A stretch of 64,000 bases of DNA from Nonomuraea indica (GCF_002850745.1 NZ_PJOK01000064.1:113873-177872); one strand, 5' to 3'. Counted from the first letter of the stretch, positions 24,519 through 33,086 are shown. Notes: a model not told the origin generated them from the sequence alone. A program made the numbers and translations.

Positions 24519-24545
24519 TGTCGATCCGCGGGCCGCTCGTTCGAC
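24519..24545 (+). promoter_or_regulatory. candidate ECF42-type promoter for the DGPF-sigma operon
   Basis: TGTCGA (24519-24524) and CGAC (24542-24545) are separated by 17 bases, as in the published ECF42 promoter motif (TGTCGA at -35 and CGA[C/T] at -10). It lies 50 bp before the DGPF gene, and the downstream sigma factor is itself of the ECF42 group, so it would form a positive feedback loop. Confidence 0.7.
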
Positions 24546-24594
24546 GTGTGGGTGCGAGGGACGAGAAGCGGCCCCGCCGGACGAGGAGGACGCG

Positions 24595-24963
24595 ATGCCG
24601 AAGTACCTACTGATCATGCGCGGCACCGACGAGTCGAACGCGGCCATGATGGCCGACATCGACGAGGCGATGGCCACGACCCGGCAGTTCATCGAGGAGA
24701 TGGCCAAGGCCGGGGTTCTCCTCGCGGCGGAAGGGCTCGACGATCCGGGCCAGGGTGTCGTGGTCGACTTCAGCGGTGAGGCCCCGGTGGTCACGGACGG
24801 GCCGTACGGCGAGACCAAGGAACTGTTCGGAGGCTTCTTCCTGCTCGACGTCGCCTCGAAGCAGGAGGCCATCGAGTGGGCCAAGCGGGTTCCGGCGGTC
24901 CCCGGGTCCAAGATCGAGGTCCGGCGGGTGCCGGGGAGCGACGAGGTCCCGCAGGTCGGCTAG
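24595..24963 (+). CDS. YCII/DGPF-domain protein
   Basis: 122 residues of the YCII-related family. The core YLLIMRGTD beta strand and the DGPYGETKELFGGFFLLDV region contain the DGPF-type signature shared by proteins encoded with ECF42 sigma factors. GAGGAGG precedes ATG 24595. Its stop TAG abuts the sigma-factor start. DGPF proteins are thought to feed the sigma factor a signal, though their chemistry is not settled. The two genes are almost certainly cotranscribed from the promoter at 24519. Confidence 0.88.
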   Translation: MPKYLLIMRGTDESNAAMMADIDEAMATTRQFIEEMAKAGVLLAAEGLDDPGQGVVVDFSGEAPVVTDGPYGETKELFGGFFLLDVASKQEAIEWAKRVPAVPGSKIEVRRVPGSDEVPQVG

Positions 24964-26255
24964 TGATCGCCAAGGGCCGGGCGCGAGAGCGAGGGCCGGA
25001 TCTGATGGGCGCGGCAGACGTCGAGGCCGTCTGGCGGATCGAGTCGGCGCGGATCGTCGCCGCGCTGACCCGGTTCACCGGCGATTTCGGGCTGGCCGAG
25101 GACGCGGCCCAGGAGGCGGTGGCCGAGGCGCTGGTGTCGTGGCCGTTCGCCTCCCCGGCGAATCCGGCCGGCTGGCTGATGGCCACGGCCCGGCGGCGGG
25201 CGATCGACGCGATCCGCCGCAGGACCGCCCTCCAGGACCGGTACGTCCTGCTGGCGGCCGACCTGGCGAGCGGCTCGGCGGGCGGCTCGGCGGGCGGCTC
25301 GGCGGGCGGCGGAGACATCGATCCCGACAGGATCGATGACGACGTGCTGGCGCTGATGTTCGTCAGCTGCCACCCGGTGCTCTCCCCCGAGACCCGGGTG
25401 GCACTGACCCTGCGCGTGGTCGGCGGCCTGTCCAGCGAGGAGATCGCCCGCGCGTTCCTCGTACCCGTGCCGACCGTGCAGGCCCGCATCACCCGGGGCA
25501 AGAAGACGATCGCGGCGGCCGGGGTGCCGTTCGAGCTGCCGCCGGCCGCCGAGCGCCGGGAGCGGCTGGGCGGCGTGCTCAGCGTCCTCTACGTGATCTT
25601 CACCGAGGGGTCGACGGCCACGTCGGGCGACCGGCTGCTGCGCCCCGACGTCGCGTACGAGGCGATCCGGCTGGCCCGCACGCTGGCCGCGCTGCAGCCG
25701 GAGGAGCCGGAGGTGCACGGCCTGCTGGCGTTGTGCGAGCTGACGGCCGCGCGTTTCCCGGCCCGGACCGGCCCGGACGGTTCGCCGGTGCTGCTCGACG
25801 AGCAGGACCGGCGGCGGTGGGACGTCTCGGCGATCCGTCGTGGACTGGCCGCGCTGGCCAAGGCGTCGACCCGCGGCCTCGGCCCCTACGGCCTGCAGGC
25901 CGCGATCGCCGCCACCCACGCGGCGGCGCCCTCGGTCGAGGCGACCGACTGGGACCGGATCGTGGTGCTCTACGAGGCGCTCGGCCGGGTCGCGCCCTCG
26001 CCGGTGGTCGAGCTCAACCGGGCCGTCGCCGTCGCCATGGCCTCGGGCCCGGCGCAGGCCCTGGCCATCGTGGACGAGCTGATCGCCTCGGACCGGCTCC
26101 CCGGCTCGCACCTGGTCCCGACCGTACGCGGTGAGCTGCTGGCCCGGCTCGGACGGCGAGCGGAAGCGCGCGCCGAGCTGGAACTGGCGGCCCGGCTGTG
26201 CGCCAACCGGCGCGAACGCTCAGTACTGCTGAGCAAGGCCGCCACGCTGAGCTGA
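24963..26255 (+). CDS. ECF42-group RNA polymerase sigma factor with C-terminal extension
   Basis: About 430 residues from GTG 24963 (alternative ATG 25005). Region 2 begins WRIESARIVAALTRFTGDFG, the region-4 HTH is LSSEEIARAFLVPVPTVQAR, followed by a long TPR-like C-terminal domain (DUF6596; GPYGLQAAIAATHA, ELNRAVAVAMASGPAQAL) unique to this group. The linker after region 2 carries a GGSAGGSAGGSAGG repeat from a 12-bp tandem. The C-terminal domain is needed for activity in the characterised member, so no separate anti-sigma is expected. It follows its DGPF partner without a gap. Confidence 0.92.
   Translation: MIAKGRARERGPDLMGAADVEAVWRIESARIVAALTRFTGDFGLAEDAAQEAVAEALVSWPFASPANPAGWLMATARRRAIDAIRRRTALQDRYVLLAADLASGSAGGSAGGSAGGGDIDPDRIDDDVLALMFVSCHPVLSPETRVALTLRVVGGLSSEEIARAFLVPVPTVQARITRGKKTIAAAGVPFELPPAAERRERLGGVLSVLYVIFTEGSTATSGDRLLRPDVAYEAIRLARTLAALQPEEPEVHGLLALCELTAARFPARTGPDGSPVLLDEQDRRRWDVSAIRRGLAALAKASTRGLGPYGLQAAIAATHAAAPSVEATDWDRIVVLYEALGRVAPSPVVELNRAVAVAMASGPAQALAIVDELIASDRLPGSHLVPTVRGELLARLGRRAEARAELELAARLCANRRERSVLLSKAATLS
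25271..25306 (+). repeat. three tandem 12-bp units inside the sigma gene
   Basis: CGGCTCGGCGGG repeated three times, encoding a flexible GSAG linker. Being a multiple of three, copy-number change would keep the frame and alter linker length. Confidence 0.85.
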
Positions 26256-26356
26256 CGCCGCCGGCGAGCGATCGCGCGCAGGAACCCGCTCGCCCCCACG
26301 GCGCGCACGTGGTGGCCGAGGTCGTCAGCGCACGATCTCCCTCGTCGGCATATCTG

Positions 26357-26382
26357 GTTGTTCGCTACAACTATGTGGTTGT
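26357..26382. promoter_or_regulatory. MarR-type operator and promoter
   Basis: GTTGT-tcgct-ACAAC (26357-26371) is an inverted repeat, and GGTTGT recurs 21 bp on (26377-26382), directly before the marR start (26394). Autoregulation is likely. Confidence 0.55.
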
Positions 26383-26393
26383 ATGGTCGAACC

Positions 26394-26822
26394 ATGGCGG
26401 ATGATCGCGAACTCCAGGAGGCCGTGGCCCGGTTCGTGCGGGCCTTCGGTCTCCACCGGCCGGACCAGACCCCGTGCGGGCAGCCCATCCCCACCTCGGA
26501 GGCGCACGCCCTGGGCGAGCTGGCCAGGGACGGCGCGTTGCGCCAGAGCGAGCTGGCGCAACGGCTGCGGCTGGAGAAGAGCACCACCAGCCGGCTGGTC
26601 ACCCAGCTCATCAACCGCGGCTGGGCCGAGCGCGCCCCCGCGCCCGGTGACGGGCGCGGGGTGCTGGTCGAGCTCACCCCGCACGGAGTGAATGCCGCGG
26701 CCCGCCTGGCCGAGGCCAGGGCGAAGCGGTTCTCCGCCGTGCTGGACCGTGTCCCCGAGGGCGAACGCGCCGGCGTGCTGCGTGCCCTGACCATCCTCAC
26801 GGAGGCCATCGATGAAACATGA
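26394..26822 (+). CDS. MarR-family transcriptional regulator
   Basis: 142 residues from ATG 26394 (MADDRELQEAVARF). The wHTH is ALRQSELAQRLRLEKSTTSR with the wing GDGRGVLVELTPHG. Upstream ATG at 26358 lies inside the operator and is rejected. It overlaps the next gene by 11 bp, so the regulator and the secreted protein are translationally linked. It probably represses this pair through the dyad at 26357. Confidence 0.85.
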   Translation: MADDRELQEAVARFVRAFGLHRPDQTPCGQPIPTSEAHALGELARDGALRQSELAQRLRLEKSTTSRLVTQLINRGWAERAPAPGDGRGVLVELTPHGVNAAARLAEARAKRFSAVLDRVPEGERAGVLRALTILTEAIDET

Positions 26823-27324
26823 GAACCGGCGCCTCCAGGCGCTCCTTGCCGCGCTCGCCCTCGTCGTCGTCGCCGCGACGGCGTACGTGCTCATCAGCCG
26901 GAACGAGCAGGCGCCGGCCGCCCGGCAGGCCGAGATCGCGGCCAACAGCCGGACGGTGATGCCGTTCGACCTGGAGCGCACCACGCACCGCTTCGCCAAG
27001 GCCGCCACCGGCGGCGTGCAGACCGTCACCTCCGACGACCCCGGCGACGCCGGACAGGTCGCCCTGATCCGCGAGCACCTGACCGCCGAGGCGGCGGCCT
27101 TCAGCAAGGGCGACTACGGTGACCCCGCCTCCATCCACGGCGGCGAGATGCCCGGCCTGCGCGAGCTCGAGGCGGGCCATGACCGCATCGACATCCGCTA
27201 CGCGGAGTCCCCCGCCGGGGCCCGGATCACCTACACCACCTCCGACCCGGCCCTCCTTCAGGCGCTGCACGCCTGGTTCGACGCCCAGGTCACCGACCAC
27301 GGCCGGCACGCCGAACACGGATGA
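26812..27324 (+). CDS. membrane-anchored or secreted conserved protein
   Basis: 170 residues with an N-terminal hydrophobic anchor (LLAALALVVVAATAYVLI) and an exported domain. The segment SRTVMPFDLERTTHRF...GGVQTV and the block HGGEMPGLRELEAGHDRIDI are strongly conserved in a family usually mislabelled aspartate carbamoyltransferase; none of that enzyme's carbamoyl-phosphate motifs (STRT) is present. The C-terminus DHGRHAEHG is His-rich and could bind metal. It is coupled to the MarR gene. Function unknown. Confidence 0.75.
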   Translation: MKHENRRLQALLAALALVVVAATAYVLISRNEQAPAARQAEIAANSRTVMPFDLERTTHRFAKAATGGVQTVTSDDPGDAGQVALIREHLTAEAAAFSKGDYGDPASIHGGEMPGLRELEAGHDRIDIRYAESPAGARITYTTSDPALLQALHAWFDAQVTDHGRHAEHG

Positions 27325-27435
27325 CTTCCCCGCCTGGGCGATCCTTCCTCCGGAGAGCAGGATCGGTCCCCGTCCGGGCCGCCGACGCGACCTCTCGTTC
27401 GCACGCTGCTCGACCGCCCTCCGCGGACCTGCTGG

Positions 27436-28062
27436 TCAGGCCCGGGTGAGGCCGAGCGTGGCGATGAGGTCTTCGTGGAGCTCGAACCAGACGCGATGGC
27501 AGGAGTCGACGTCGCTGCGGTCGACCCAGCCGCCCTCCCCCGCCCGGGCGCGCGCCAGGGCCGCGGTGAACCGCGTGTCGTATCCGCGGAACCGTGTCAG
27601 GACGCTCCCGAGCCTGCCCGCGAGTGACGCGAGCGCGCGATCGAGGCCGGCGAGCTCATGGAGGATCCTGGCGTCCCAGGCGGCGTCGGAGTGGTCGTTG
27701 GCGGCGAGCCGATCGCCGGCGGTGGGCCGGAGCTGCCAGTCGGTGCAGGCTCGGAGCAGGAGGGCGTTCAGCGGGAGGAACTCGCGGTGGACGGCACGGA
27801 CCTCCTCGGCACCGCCGACGTGGGTGAGCTCGGCCGCGAGCTGCCGCTCGTTCTCGGCTCGGCCCGCTTCGGTCAGCGACCAGCCTCCGGTGCCGGCGAA
27901 GGAGGTGTGCTCCACCCAGCCGCGCGCCTCGGCGTCGAGGAGCAGCTCGCGCGTCTCGGCCGCGTCGAGGCCGTAGCGGTGTGCGATCACCGGAGTCTCC
28001 GCGAACCCGGTGATGCGCACGGCGTGCAGGGCCAGGAGGGCGGGCGGGGAGTCGTGGGTCAC
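27436..28062 (-). CDS. winged-helix-like regulator, coupled to PEP-enzyme locus
   Basis: 208 residues from GTG 28062, overlapping the stop of the upstream gene (GTGA). The N-terminal 70 residues read like a MarR/PadR-type helical domain (VIAHRYGLDAAETRELLLDA, GWSLTEAGRAENERQLAAEL). The rest is a helical ligand domain with CTDWQLRPTAGD, AWDARILHELAGLDRAL and VDSCHRVWFELHEDLIATLG, a recurring actinobacterial family with no known function. It travels with the short HTH gene above and faces a PEP-utilising gene, an arrangement seen in other actinobacteria, so it is likely part of the same module. Confidence 0.7.
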   Translation of the reverse strand: MTHDSPPALLALHAVRITGFAETPVIAHRYGLDAAETRELLLDAEARGWVEHTSFAGTGGWSLTEAGRAENERQLAAELTHVGGAEEVRAVHREFLPLNALLLRACTDWQLRPTAGDRLAANDHSDAAWDARILHELAGLDRALASLAGRLGSVLTRFRGYDTRFTAALARARAGEGGWVDRSDVDSCHRVWFELHEDLIATLGLTRA

Positions 28063-28448
28063 GAGCCGGCGTCCTGTCGTGCGGTCAGGCGGGTGTAGTG
28101 CTGCTGGCACGCCTGCGGGGAGTTGAATCCCAACGCGTCCGCCATCTGCGCCCAGGTCAGCCCCGCGCTCCTGGCCGAGAACAGCAGGGCCGATTCGAGC
28201 CCTTCGACCTCGGCGCGCGCGGCGGGCAGGAGGGTGAGCGCGCTCAGCACGTCCTCCGGGTCGAGGTCGGTGTGGCGCCAGACGGCGAACTGCACGAGGT
28301 CGATCGCCGCGGGCGGGGCGGGCGGGGGACGCCACGGGCGGGGGGCGAGCGCGTCCGCGCCCAGGCTCAGGAGACGCTCACGCGCGTCCTGCTCACGTCG
28401 AGCCAGAACGTGGTCGGCGCGCTGATCGAGGTCCTTGTTGCGTTCCAT
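28059..28448 (-). CDS. short HTH DNA-binding protein
   Basis: About 129 residues from ATG 28448 (GTG 28457 is also possible). A charged N-terminus is followed by a Pro-rich linker and a C-terminal HTH, LTWAQMADALGFNSPQACQQ, resembling the HTH of small actinobacterial regulators with the LTWxxIADALG pattern. It overlaps the next gene by 4 bp. It probably binds the dyad at 28467-28495 between it and the PEP-utilising gene. Confidence 0.7.
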   Translation of the reverse strand: MERNKDLDQRADHVLARREQDARERLLSLGADALAPRPWRPPPAPPAAIDLVQFAVWRHTDLDPEDVLSALTLLPAARAEVEGLESALLFSARSAGLTWAQMADALGFNSPQACQQHYTRLTARQDAGS

Positions 28449-28466
28449 GTGACTCACGATGCATAA

Positions 28467-28495
28467 TCAACGAAATTTTGTCAACAAAACGTTGA
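28467..28495. promoter_or_regulatory. nested dyads between HTH gene and PEP-utilising gene
   Basis: TTTTGT-CA-ACAAAA (28476-28489) is nested within TCAACG (28467-28472) / CGTTGA (28490-28495). It is AT-rich in a GC-rich neighbourhood. Both divergent promoters must overlap it: the HTH start is at 28448 and the PEP-gene start at 28508. Confidence 0.65.
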
Positions 28496-28507
28496 AGGCG
28501 AGCGTGG

Positions 28508-29755
28508 ATGACCATACCCCTCATGGAGGCCGCCGCCGGCACCTGCGGCGGCAAGGCCGGCACACTCGGCGCGTTGCTGCGCGCGGGTCTGCCGGTTCCC
28601 GACGGCTTCGTCGTCCCGTTCGACGCCCACCTCGCCGCCGTCCGCGACCTGGACCTCGCGCGGATCACCGGGGAGCCGGACGGCCCCGCTGCGGCACGGC
28701 AGGCGATCATGGCCCGCCCGCTGCACGCCACGGTCATCGACGCGCTGGGACGCGCCCTCGACGACCTCGGCGATCCCCCGGTGGCGGTGAGATCATCGGC
28801 AGCGGGCGAGGACACGGCCCGGGAGTCGGCGGCCGGCCAGCACGAGAGCTTTCTCGCCGTGCACGGAGTCCACGAGGTCGCCGACGCCGTACGCGCCTGC
28901 TGGGCCTCGCTGTCGTCCCCGCGCGCCGTCGCCTACCGGGCCGCCTCCCGCCGCGACGACCCGCCGTCCGCCGAGCCCGTGATGGCCGTCATCGTGCAAC
29001 GCCATCTGGACGCCGAGTCCTCCGGGGTCATGTTCACACCCGCGGGCCAGGACGACCCCACCGAGATCGAGGCGTCCTGGGGCCTGGGCCCCAGCGTCGT
29101 CGGAGGCACGGTCACCCCCGACGCCTACCACGTCGCCGAGGACGGCACGGTCACCCGTGCCATCGCCGACAAGCGGACCCGCCTCGACCGGCGTGGCACG
29201 CGGCTCGTCGTGAGCGACGTGCCCGCACACGCCCGGCGCCGACCGGCGATCGACGACGAGACCGCCGCGCGGCTCGCCGAGCTGGGCAGGCAGATCGCTG
29301 ACGTACTCGGCGGGCCCCAGGACATCGAGTGGGCGATCGCCGACGGCCGCACCTGGGTCCTGCAGGCACGGCCGATCACCGCCGCGCCCCCACGACGGCC
29401 TTCGTCGTACGGCGCCACGGACGTCCCGGCCGCCGCACTCACCGGGGCCCCCGGCAGCCACGGGACCGTGACCGGCCCCGCGAGGATCGTCCGCGGCCCC
29501 GGCGACTTCGCGCGCGTGCGCCCGGGCGACATCCTCGTCTGCCCCTTCACCGACCCGGCGTGGACACCGCTGCTGCGCATCGCCGCCGGCGTCGTCACCG
29601 AGACCGGAGGCGTCCTGTCCCACGCCGCGATCGTCGCCCGCGAGCAGCGCATCCCCGCCGTCCTCGGCATCGCGAACGCGACAGGCAGGCTCCACGACGA
29701 CACGCTCATCACCATCGACGGCACCACGGGCACCGTTGCGGCGGCCGGCGCCTGA
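28508..29755 (+). CDS. mini PEP-utilising enzyme: ATP-binding domain fused directly to the His-swivel domain
   Basis: 415 residues. Residues 1-300 are a PPDK_N/ATP-grasp domain: GGKAGTLGALLRAGLPVPDG, PPVAVRSSAAGEDTARESAA, GVMFTP and DIEWAIADGRTWVLQARPI. From about 310 comes the PEP-utilisers swivel domain with TETGGVLSHAAIVAREQRIP, whose His becomes phosphorylated. Rifampin phosphotransferase and PEP synthase are about 750-870 residues with an acceptor or PEP domain; that domain is missing here and the two parts are joined directly. The enzyme could make phospho-His and pass it to a separate acceptor. It faces two regulators and precedes a histidine phosphatase. Confidence 0.85.
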   Translation: MTIPLMEAAAGTCGGKAGTLGALLRAGLPVPDGFVVPFDAHLAAVRDLDLARITGEPDGPAAARQAIMARPLHATVIDALGRALDDLGDPPVAVRSSAAGEDTARESAAGQHESFLAVHGVHEVADAVRACWASLSSPRAVAYRAASRRDDPPSAEPVMAVIVQRHLDAESSGVMFTPAGQDDPTEIEASWGLGPSVVGGTVTPDAYHVAEDGTVTRAIADKRTRLDRRGTRLVVSDVPAHARRRPAIDDETAARLAELGRQIADVLGGPQDIEWAIADGRTWVLQARPITAAPPRRPSSYGATDVPAAALTGAPGSHGTVTGPARIVRGPGDFARVRPGDILVCPFTDPAWTPLLRIAAGVVTETGGVLSHAAIVAREQRIPAVLGIANATGRLHDDTLITIDGTTGTVAAAGA

Positions 29756-29868
29756 CCGATGCCCGCCGAAGGCGGACCCGCCCAGGGCATCCCGGAGCCG
29801 AACCCCCGCCGACGAAGCGAAAGGAGCGGGGCGAGCGGGCCCGCACCGGCCCCGCGCCCCGAGCGCTG

Positions 29869-30483
29869 ATGACAACACGACACCTCTACCTGGCGCGCCA
29901 CGGTGCGGCCGACGCGCACGGAGAGCTCACCGACATCGGGCACCGGCAGGCGGGCCTGCTGGGCGAACGCCTCGCCGGCGTGCCGATCGACGCGGTGTGG
30001 CATTCACCGCTGCCACGCGCCGCGGCGAGCGCGCACGAGCTCGCCCGGCATCTCCCGGACGTCCCCGTGGCCGAGGCGGCGGAACTCGTGGACCACGTGC
30101 CCTACGTTCCCGGCCCGGCCGAGACACCCCCGTCCCGGGCCGGCTTCTTCGACGGCCTCGACGACACCGAGGCGGCCGCGGGCCGACGGCTCGCCGAGGC
30201 GCTGGTCGCCCGGTTCGCCAAGGCCCCCGACGCGACCACGGAAGGGACCCGGCGCGACACGCACGAGGTCCTGGTGACGCACGCCTTTCAGATCGCATGG
30301 CTGGTGCGGCACGCACTGGACGCGCCGCCGTCCCGGTGGCTCGGTCTGAACAGCGCCAACACCGCACTGACGGTCATCGAGTACCGCACCGGCCTGCCGC
30401 CGGCGATCGTGATGTTCAACGACATGAGCCACCTCCCGGCCGACCTGCGCTGGACCGGATTCCCCGCAAGCGTGAGGCCATGA
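29869..30483 (+). CDS. histidine phosphatase (phosphoglycerate-mutase-like) superfamily
   Basis: 204 residues from ATG 29869. The RHG motif is in LYLARHGAADAHGELTDIG and the second catalytic His in EVLVTHAFQIAWLVRHAL; HSPLPRAAASAHELA is the typical active-site helix. These are phosphohydrolases or mutases of phosphate esters. It lies 113 bp after the PEP-utilising enzyme on the same strand; the link in function, for example removal of a phosphoryl group from a shared product, is inference. Confidence 0.82.
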   Translation: MTTRHLYLARHGAADAHGELTDIGHRQAGLLGERLAGVPIDAVWHSPLPRAAASAHELARHLPDVPVAEAAELVDHVPYVPGPAETPPSRAGFFDGLDDTEAAAGRRLAEALVARFAKAPDATTEGTRRDTHEVLVTHAFQIAWLVRHALDAPPSRWLGLNSANTALTVIEYRTGLPPAIVMFNDMSHLPADLRWTGFPASVRP

Positions 30484-30581
30484 GGCGACGACCCCGGCCG
30501 CGTACCGGAGCGCAGCCCCCACCACGGTCGCCGAGTCCGGGCCCGCCCCGGGGCACGCGCGAGGCAGGCGGGTCCAAGGCC

Positions 30582-31448
30582 TCAGGAAGCGTCGCGGTAC
30601 AGGTCACGCCTCTCGGACAGCCGCTCCAGGCCGGCCGACCGGTAGGTGGCGACGGCGCCGGCGTTGGAGCTCGGCGTGCACACGTCCACGCTTGACGAAC
30701 CCGACTCCTGCAGGGCGCGCGCCGCGGCGACCGTGATCGCCCGGCCGTGACCCTGACCGCGGTGTGCCCGGTGCACCCCCATCGGCTCGATCAGCCCCGG
30801 CCTGCCCACACCCGCCGACCACACCGTCACGGCCGCCACCGCCTCGCCCTGCTCGTTGCGGACGACCAGGCACTTCGCGTCGCCGTACGGCGTACCTGCC
30901 GCCATGGCGTGCCAGCGCTCGTCGGTGAACGTGGAACCGTCGAACGACGCCCGCAGAACCGCGACCCATTCGTGGGCCTGGTCCGGCCTGATCACCTCGA
31001 CGCGTACGCCGGGGTCGGGCACCAGCGCGCGGAGGTCACGCCGAAGCAGCGTCCACGGCTCGCCGCTCCCCCAGCCATCCTCGGACAACAGGTCCTGGAC
31101 CAGCGCGCCGATCGGCGCCTCGACGTACACCTTCCCCTCGGGGAGCACGCCGCGCTCGGGCGCCGACACGTCCTCCACCACCTGCCGCGCCAGTGACTCG
31201 TCCCGCAACGCCTCCGGCGCGAACCCCAGCCGCAGCAACTCCGCACCGTCCAGCAACCCGACCGCCAGCACCTTGCCGGCCCGGCTCCAGGTCCGGACGG
31301 CCTCCGCCGTCCGCTGCGCACCGAACCGCCAGAACCAGCCCACATCCCCCGGATGCAACTGCACGGGCGCCGCGCCGTCCTGCCACTCCCGCAGCACCCG
31401 CACCACGTCGCCGAGCCCGTCGGCTCCCGGCCTGCCCATCTCGATCAT
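30582..31448 (-). CDS. GNAT-family N-acetyltransferase
   Basis: About 288 residues. The C-terminal half carries the GNAT fold with acetyl-CoA motif GVHRAHRGQGHGRAITVAAA and strand VDVCTPSSNAGAVATYRSAG. The N-terminal half (GDVGWFWRFG, VRTWSRAGKVLAVGLL) is a degenerate second GNAT unit, as in two-domain proteins of this type. ATG 31448 is six bases from GAGGGG; 31451 and 31469 are alternatives. Substrate unknown. The ruined ABC permease follows upstream of it on the same strand. Confidence 0.8.
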   Translation of the reverse strand: MIEMGRPGADGLGDVVRVLREWQDGAAPVQLHPGDVGWFWRFGAQRTAEAVRTWSRAGKVLAVGLLDGAELLRLGFAPEALRDESLARQVVEDVSAPERGVLPEGKVYVEAPIGALVQDLLSEDGWGSGEPWTLLRRDLRALVPDPGVRVEVIRPDQAHEWVAVLRASFDGSTFTDERWHAMAAGTPYGDAKCLVVRNEQGEAVAAVTVWSAGVGRPGLIEPMGVHRAHRGQGHGRAITVAAARALQESGSSSVDVCTPSSNAGAVATYRSAGLERLSERRDLYRDAS

Positions 31449-31458
31449 CATCGACCCC

Positions 31459-32412
31459 TCACACACCACTCCACCGCCGGCCGGCGACGGGGGCGATCAG
31501 CGTCGCCGCACTCGCCAGGACGGGCAGCCCGACCACGACGGCGGCCAGGAACAGCCATGGTACGGCGATCGTGGCGGGGTCGCCGGCGCCGAGTGTCGTC
31601 ATGGGGCGGGCCAGCGCCAGGCCCGTCACCGTTCCCGCGAGCAGTCCCACCAGCGCGCCGAGCCCGGAGATGTAGAGGGCCTGGCCGGCCACGACCGCCC
31701 GCAACGTCCTGGGCGGGGCGCCGATGGCCACCATCGTCGCCTGCTCGGGCCGCATGTCGGCGGCTGCCAGGCGCGTGGCGGCCAGCGTGCCGCCGACGAC
31801 GAGGACGAGAGCGCCGCCGAGCCAGCCCCACAGGCCGGGTCGGGCACGTTGCGATGGCCCTCCTCGACGGCGACCGTGACACGGCGATCCACCTTGGCCA
31901 GATCACGCCACAGCGTCGAGTCGGCCGACGGCCGGTGCATGGCGTAGAGCTGGCGCTCCGCCGTCGAGAAGCCGGCCTGCTCCACCAGGCCACGCGGCAA
32001 CAGGGCGCCGCCCTGGTGCTCGTCGGCGGGTGCGGCCAGCACCGCGGGCACCTCCAGCCGGCGCGCGGGGCCGGACGTGGAGCTCGCCCGCAGGGTGAGC
32101 TTGCCGTCCCGCAGCGCGCCCGCGTCGAACACCACCGACCGCGTCACGCACGGACATCCGCAGAGGGAGCCGCAACCGCGTGGCCAGGCGCCCGGTGAAG
32201 CCGACCAGCCACGGCGTCAACACCACCAGGCCGAGCAGCACCAGCACGGCGGAGGTGAGCACCCACATGGAGTCCGGCCGGCGCCACGCCACCGCGGTCG
32301 CCCCCAGTCCGGCCAGCACCAGCACCGCTCCCGCCAGCGGCCATCCCGGCCGCTCGGACACCGCGGGCGCCCGGCCCGAGAGCACCGCCGCGCCGGCCTG
32401 ATCACCGATCAT
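31459..32412 (-). pseudogene. decayed FtsX-type ABC transporter permease
   Basis: Three consecutive pieces of one permease lie in different minus-strand frames. The first, from 32412, has two membrane helices (AVLVLAGLGATAVAWR; TSAVLVLLGLVVLTPWLVGF) and the RMSVRDA motif. The second, from about 32147, resumes in the extracellular region (VFDAGALRDGKLTLRAS...VEEGHRNVPD). The third, from about 31848, gives the last membrane helices (LWGWLGGALVLVVGGTLAAT; MRPEQATMVAIGAPP) to a stop at 31459. The frame changes near 31848 and near 32150, where a membrane stretch between pieces also appears to be missing; the N-terminal half and any ATPase partner are absent. Confidence 0.8.
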
Positions 32413-33086
32413 CGTGTTGGGGCCGCGGTGTCGGCGGGAGATGAAGGTGTGGAGACCACGGCCCTACGACTGTCACGGTCGACCAGGCGGCGCAGGGCGA
32501 TCAACCCATAGCCGAGCAGCACGAAGCAGACGGCCAGCGCCAGCGCCATCAGCGCCACCCCGCCGTACCCGAACCTGTCCACATCCAGAAACGGATAGGG
32601 ATACCGCTTCCACGCGCCAGGAGGCAGCAAGGCGCCTCTGACCAGGGCAAACACCAGATAGGCCATCGGGTAGATCAGCCACCTGAGAGCGGCCGCCCAT
32701 GTCGGCCGAGGAGCGGCCCGGTCGAAGAACAGCCAGTCGATCACGGCCATGACGGGCGTCACGTAGTGAAGAAGAAATTTGCCCAGACCGTGACCGTGAA
32801 GGGAGAGGTGCTCGAAGGGGTTGGCTCCGCGCATGCGCAGAAAGTGCCAGACCAGACCAGTGATCACGATGTAGAGCGTCACCGCCCCCTTGAGCTCGAC
32901 AGAGGAGCGCCATCTGCCGACCACCTGCCAGGAGCAGAACCCCGCGAGCAGCAGATTGCTCTGCACGGTGAAGAGCACGAGCGGGTTCAGCGGACTGCCC
33001 AGGGCCATCCACGTATGGATCAGGCCGACCACCGCGGCAAGGATCAGCATCAAGCGGTACGCCCTCACCCCAAGCATAGGGATCAT
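32409..33086 (-). CDS. Pr6Pr-family integral membrane protein
   Basis: 225 residues with six membrane helices, e.g. LMLILAAVVGLIHTWMA, LVLFTVQSNLLLAGFCSWQV, LYIVITGLVWHFLR and ALRWLIYPMAYLVFALVRGA. The combination FTVQSNLL, LLHYVTPVMAVIDWLFF and YPYPFLDVD is characteristic of the Pr6Pr (FAR-17a/AIG1-like) family, whose function is unknown in bacteria. It is less GC-rich and uses more A/T-ending codons than its neighbours, which suggests recent acquisition. Its stop overlaps the permease remnant. Confidence 0.8.
   Translation of the reverse strand: MIPMLGVRAYRLMLILAAVVGLIHTWMALGSPLNPLVLFTVQSNLLLAGFCSWQVVGRWRSSVELKGAVTLYIVITGLVWHFLRMRGANPFEHLSLHGHGLGKFLLHYVTPVMAVIDWLFFDRAAPRPTWAAALRWLIYPMAYLVFALVRGALLPPGAWKRYPYPFLDVDRFGYGGVALMALALAVCFVLLGYGLIALRRLVDRDSRRAVVSTPSSPADTAAPTR

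Noticed and set aside
25271..25306. Tandem 12-bp repeat as a possible minisatellite.
   Set aside because: It is an in-frame Gly/Ser/Ala linker in a sigma factor; ordinary low complexity at high GC.
26812..27324. Label aspartate carbamoyltransferase for the secreted protein.
   Set aside because: The carbamoyl-phosphate-binding STRT and HPTQ motifs are absent and the protein is half the length with a membrane anchor.
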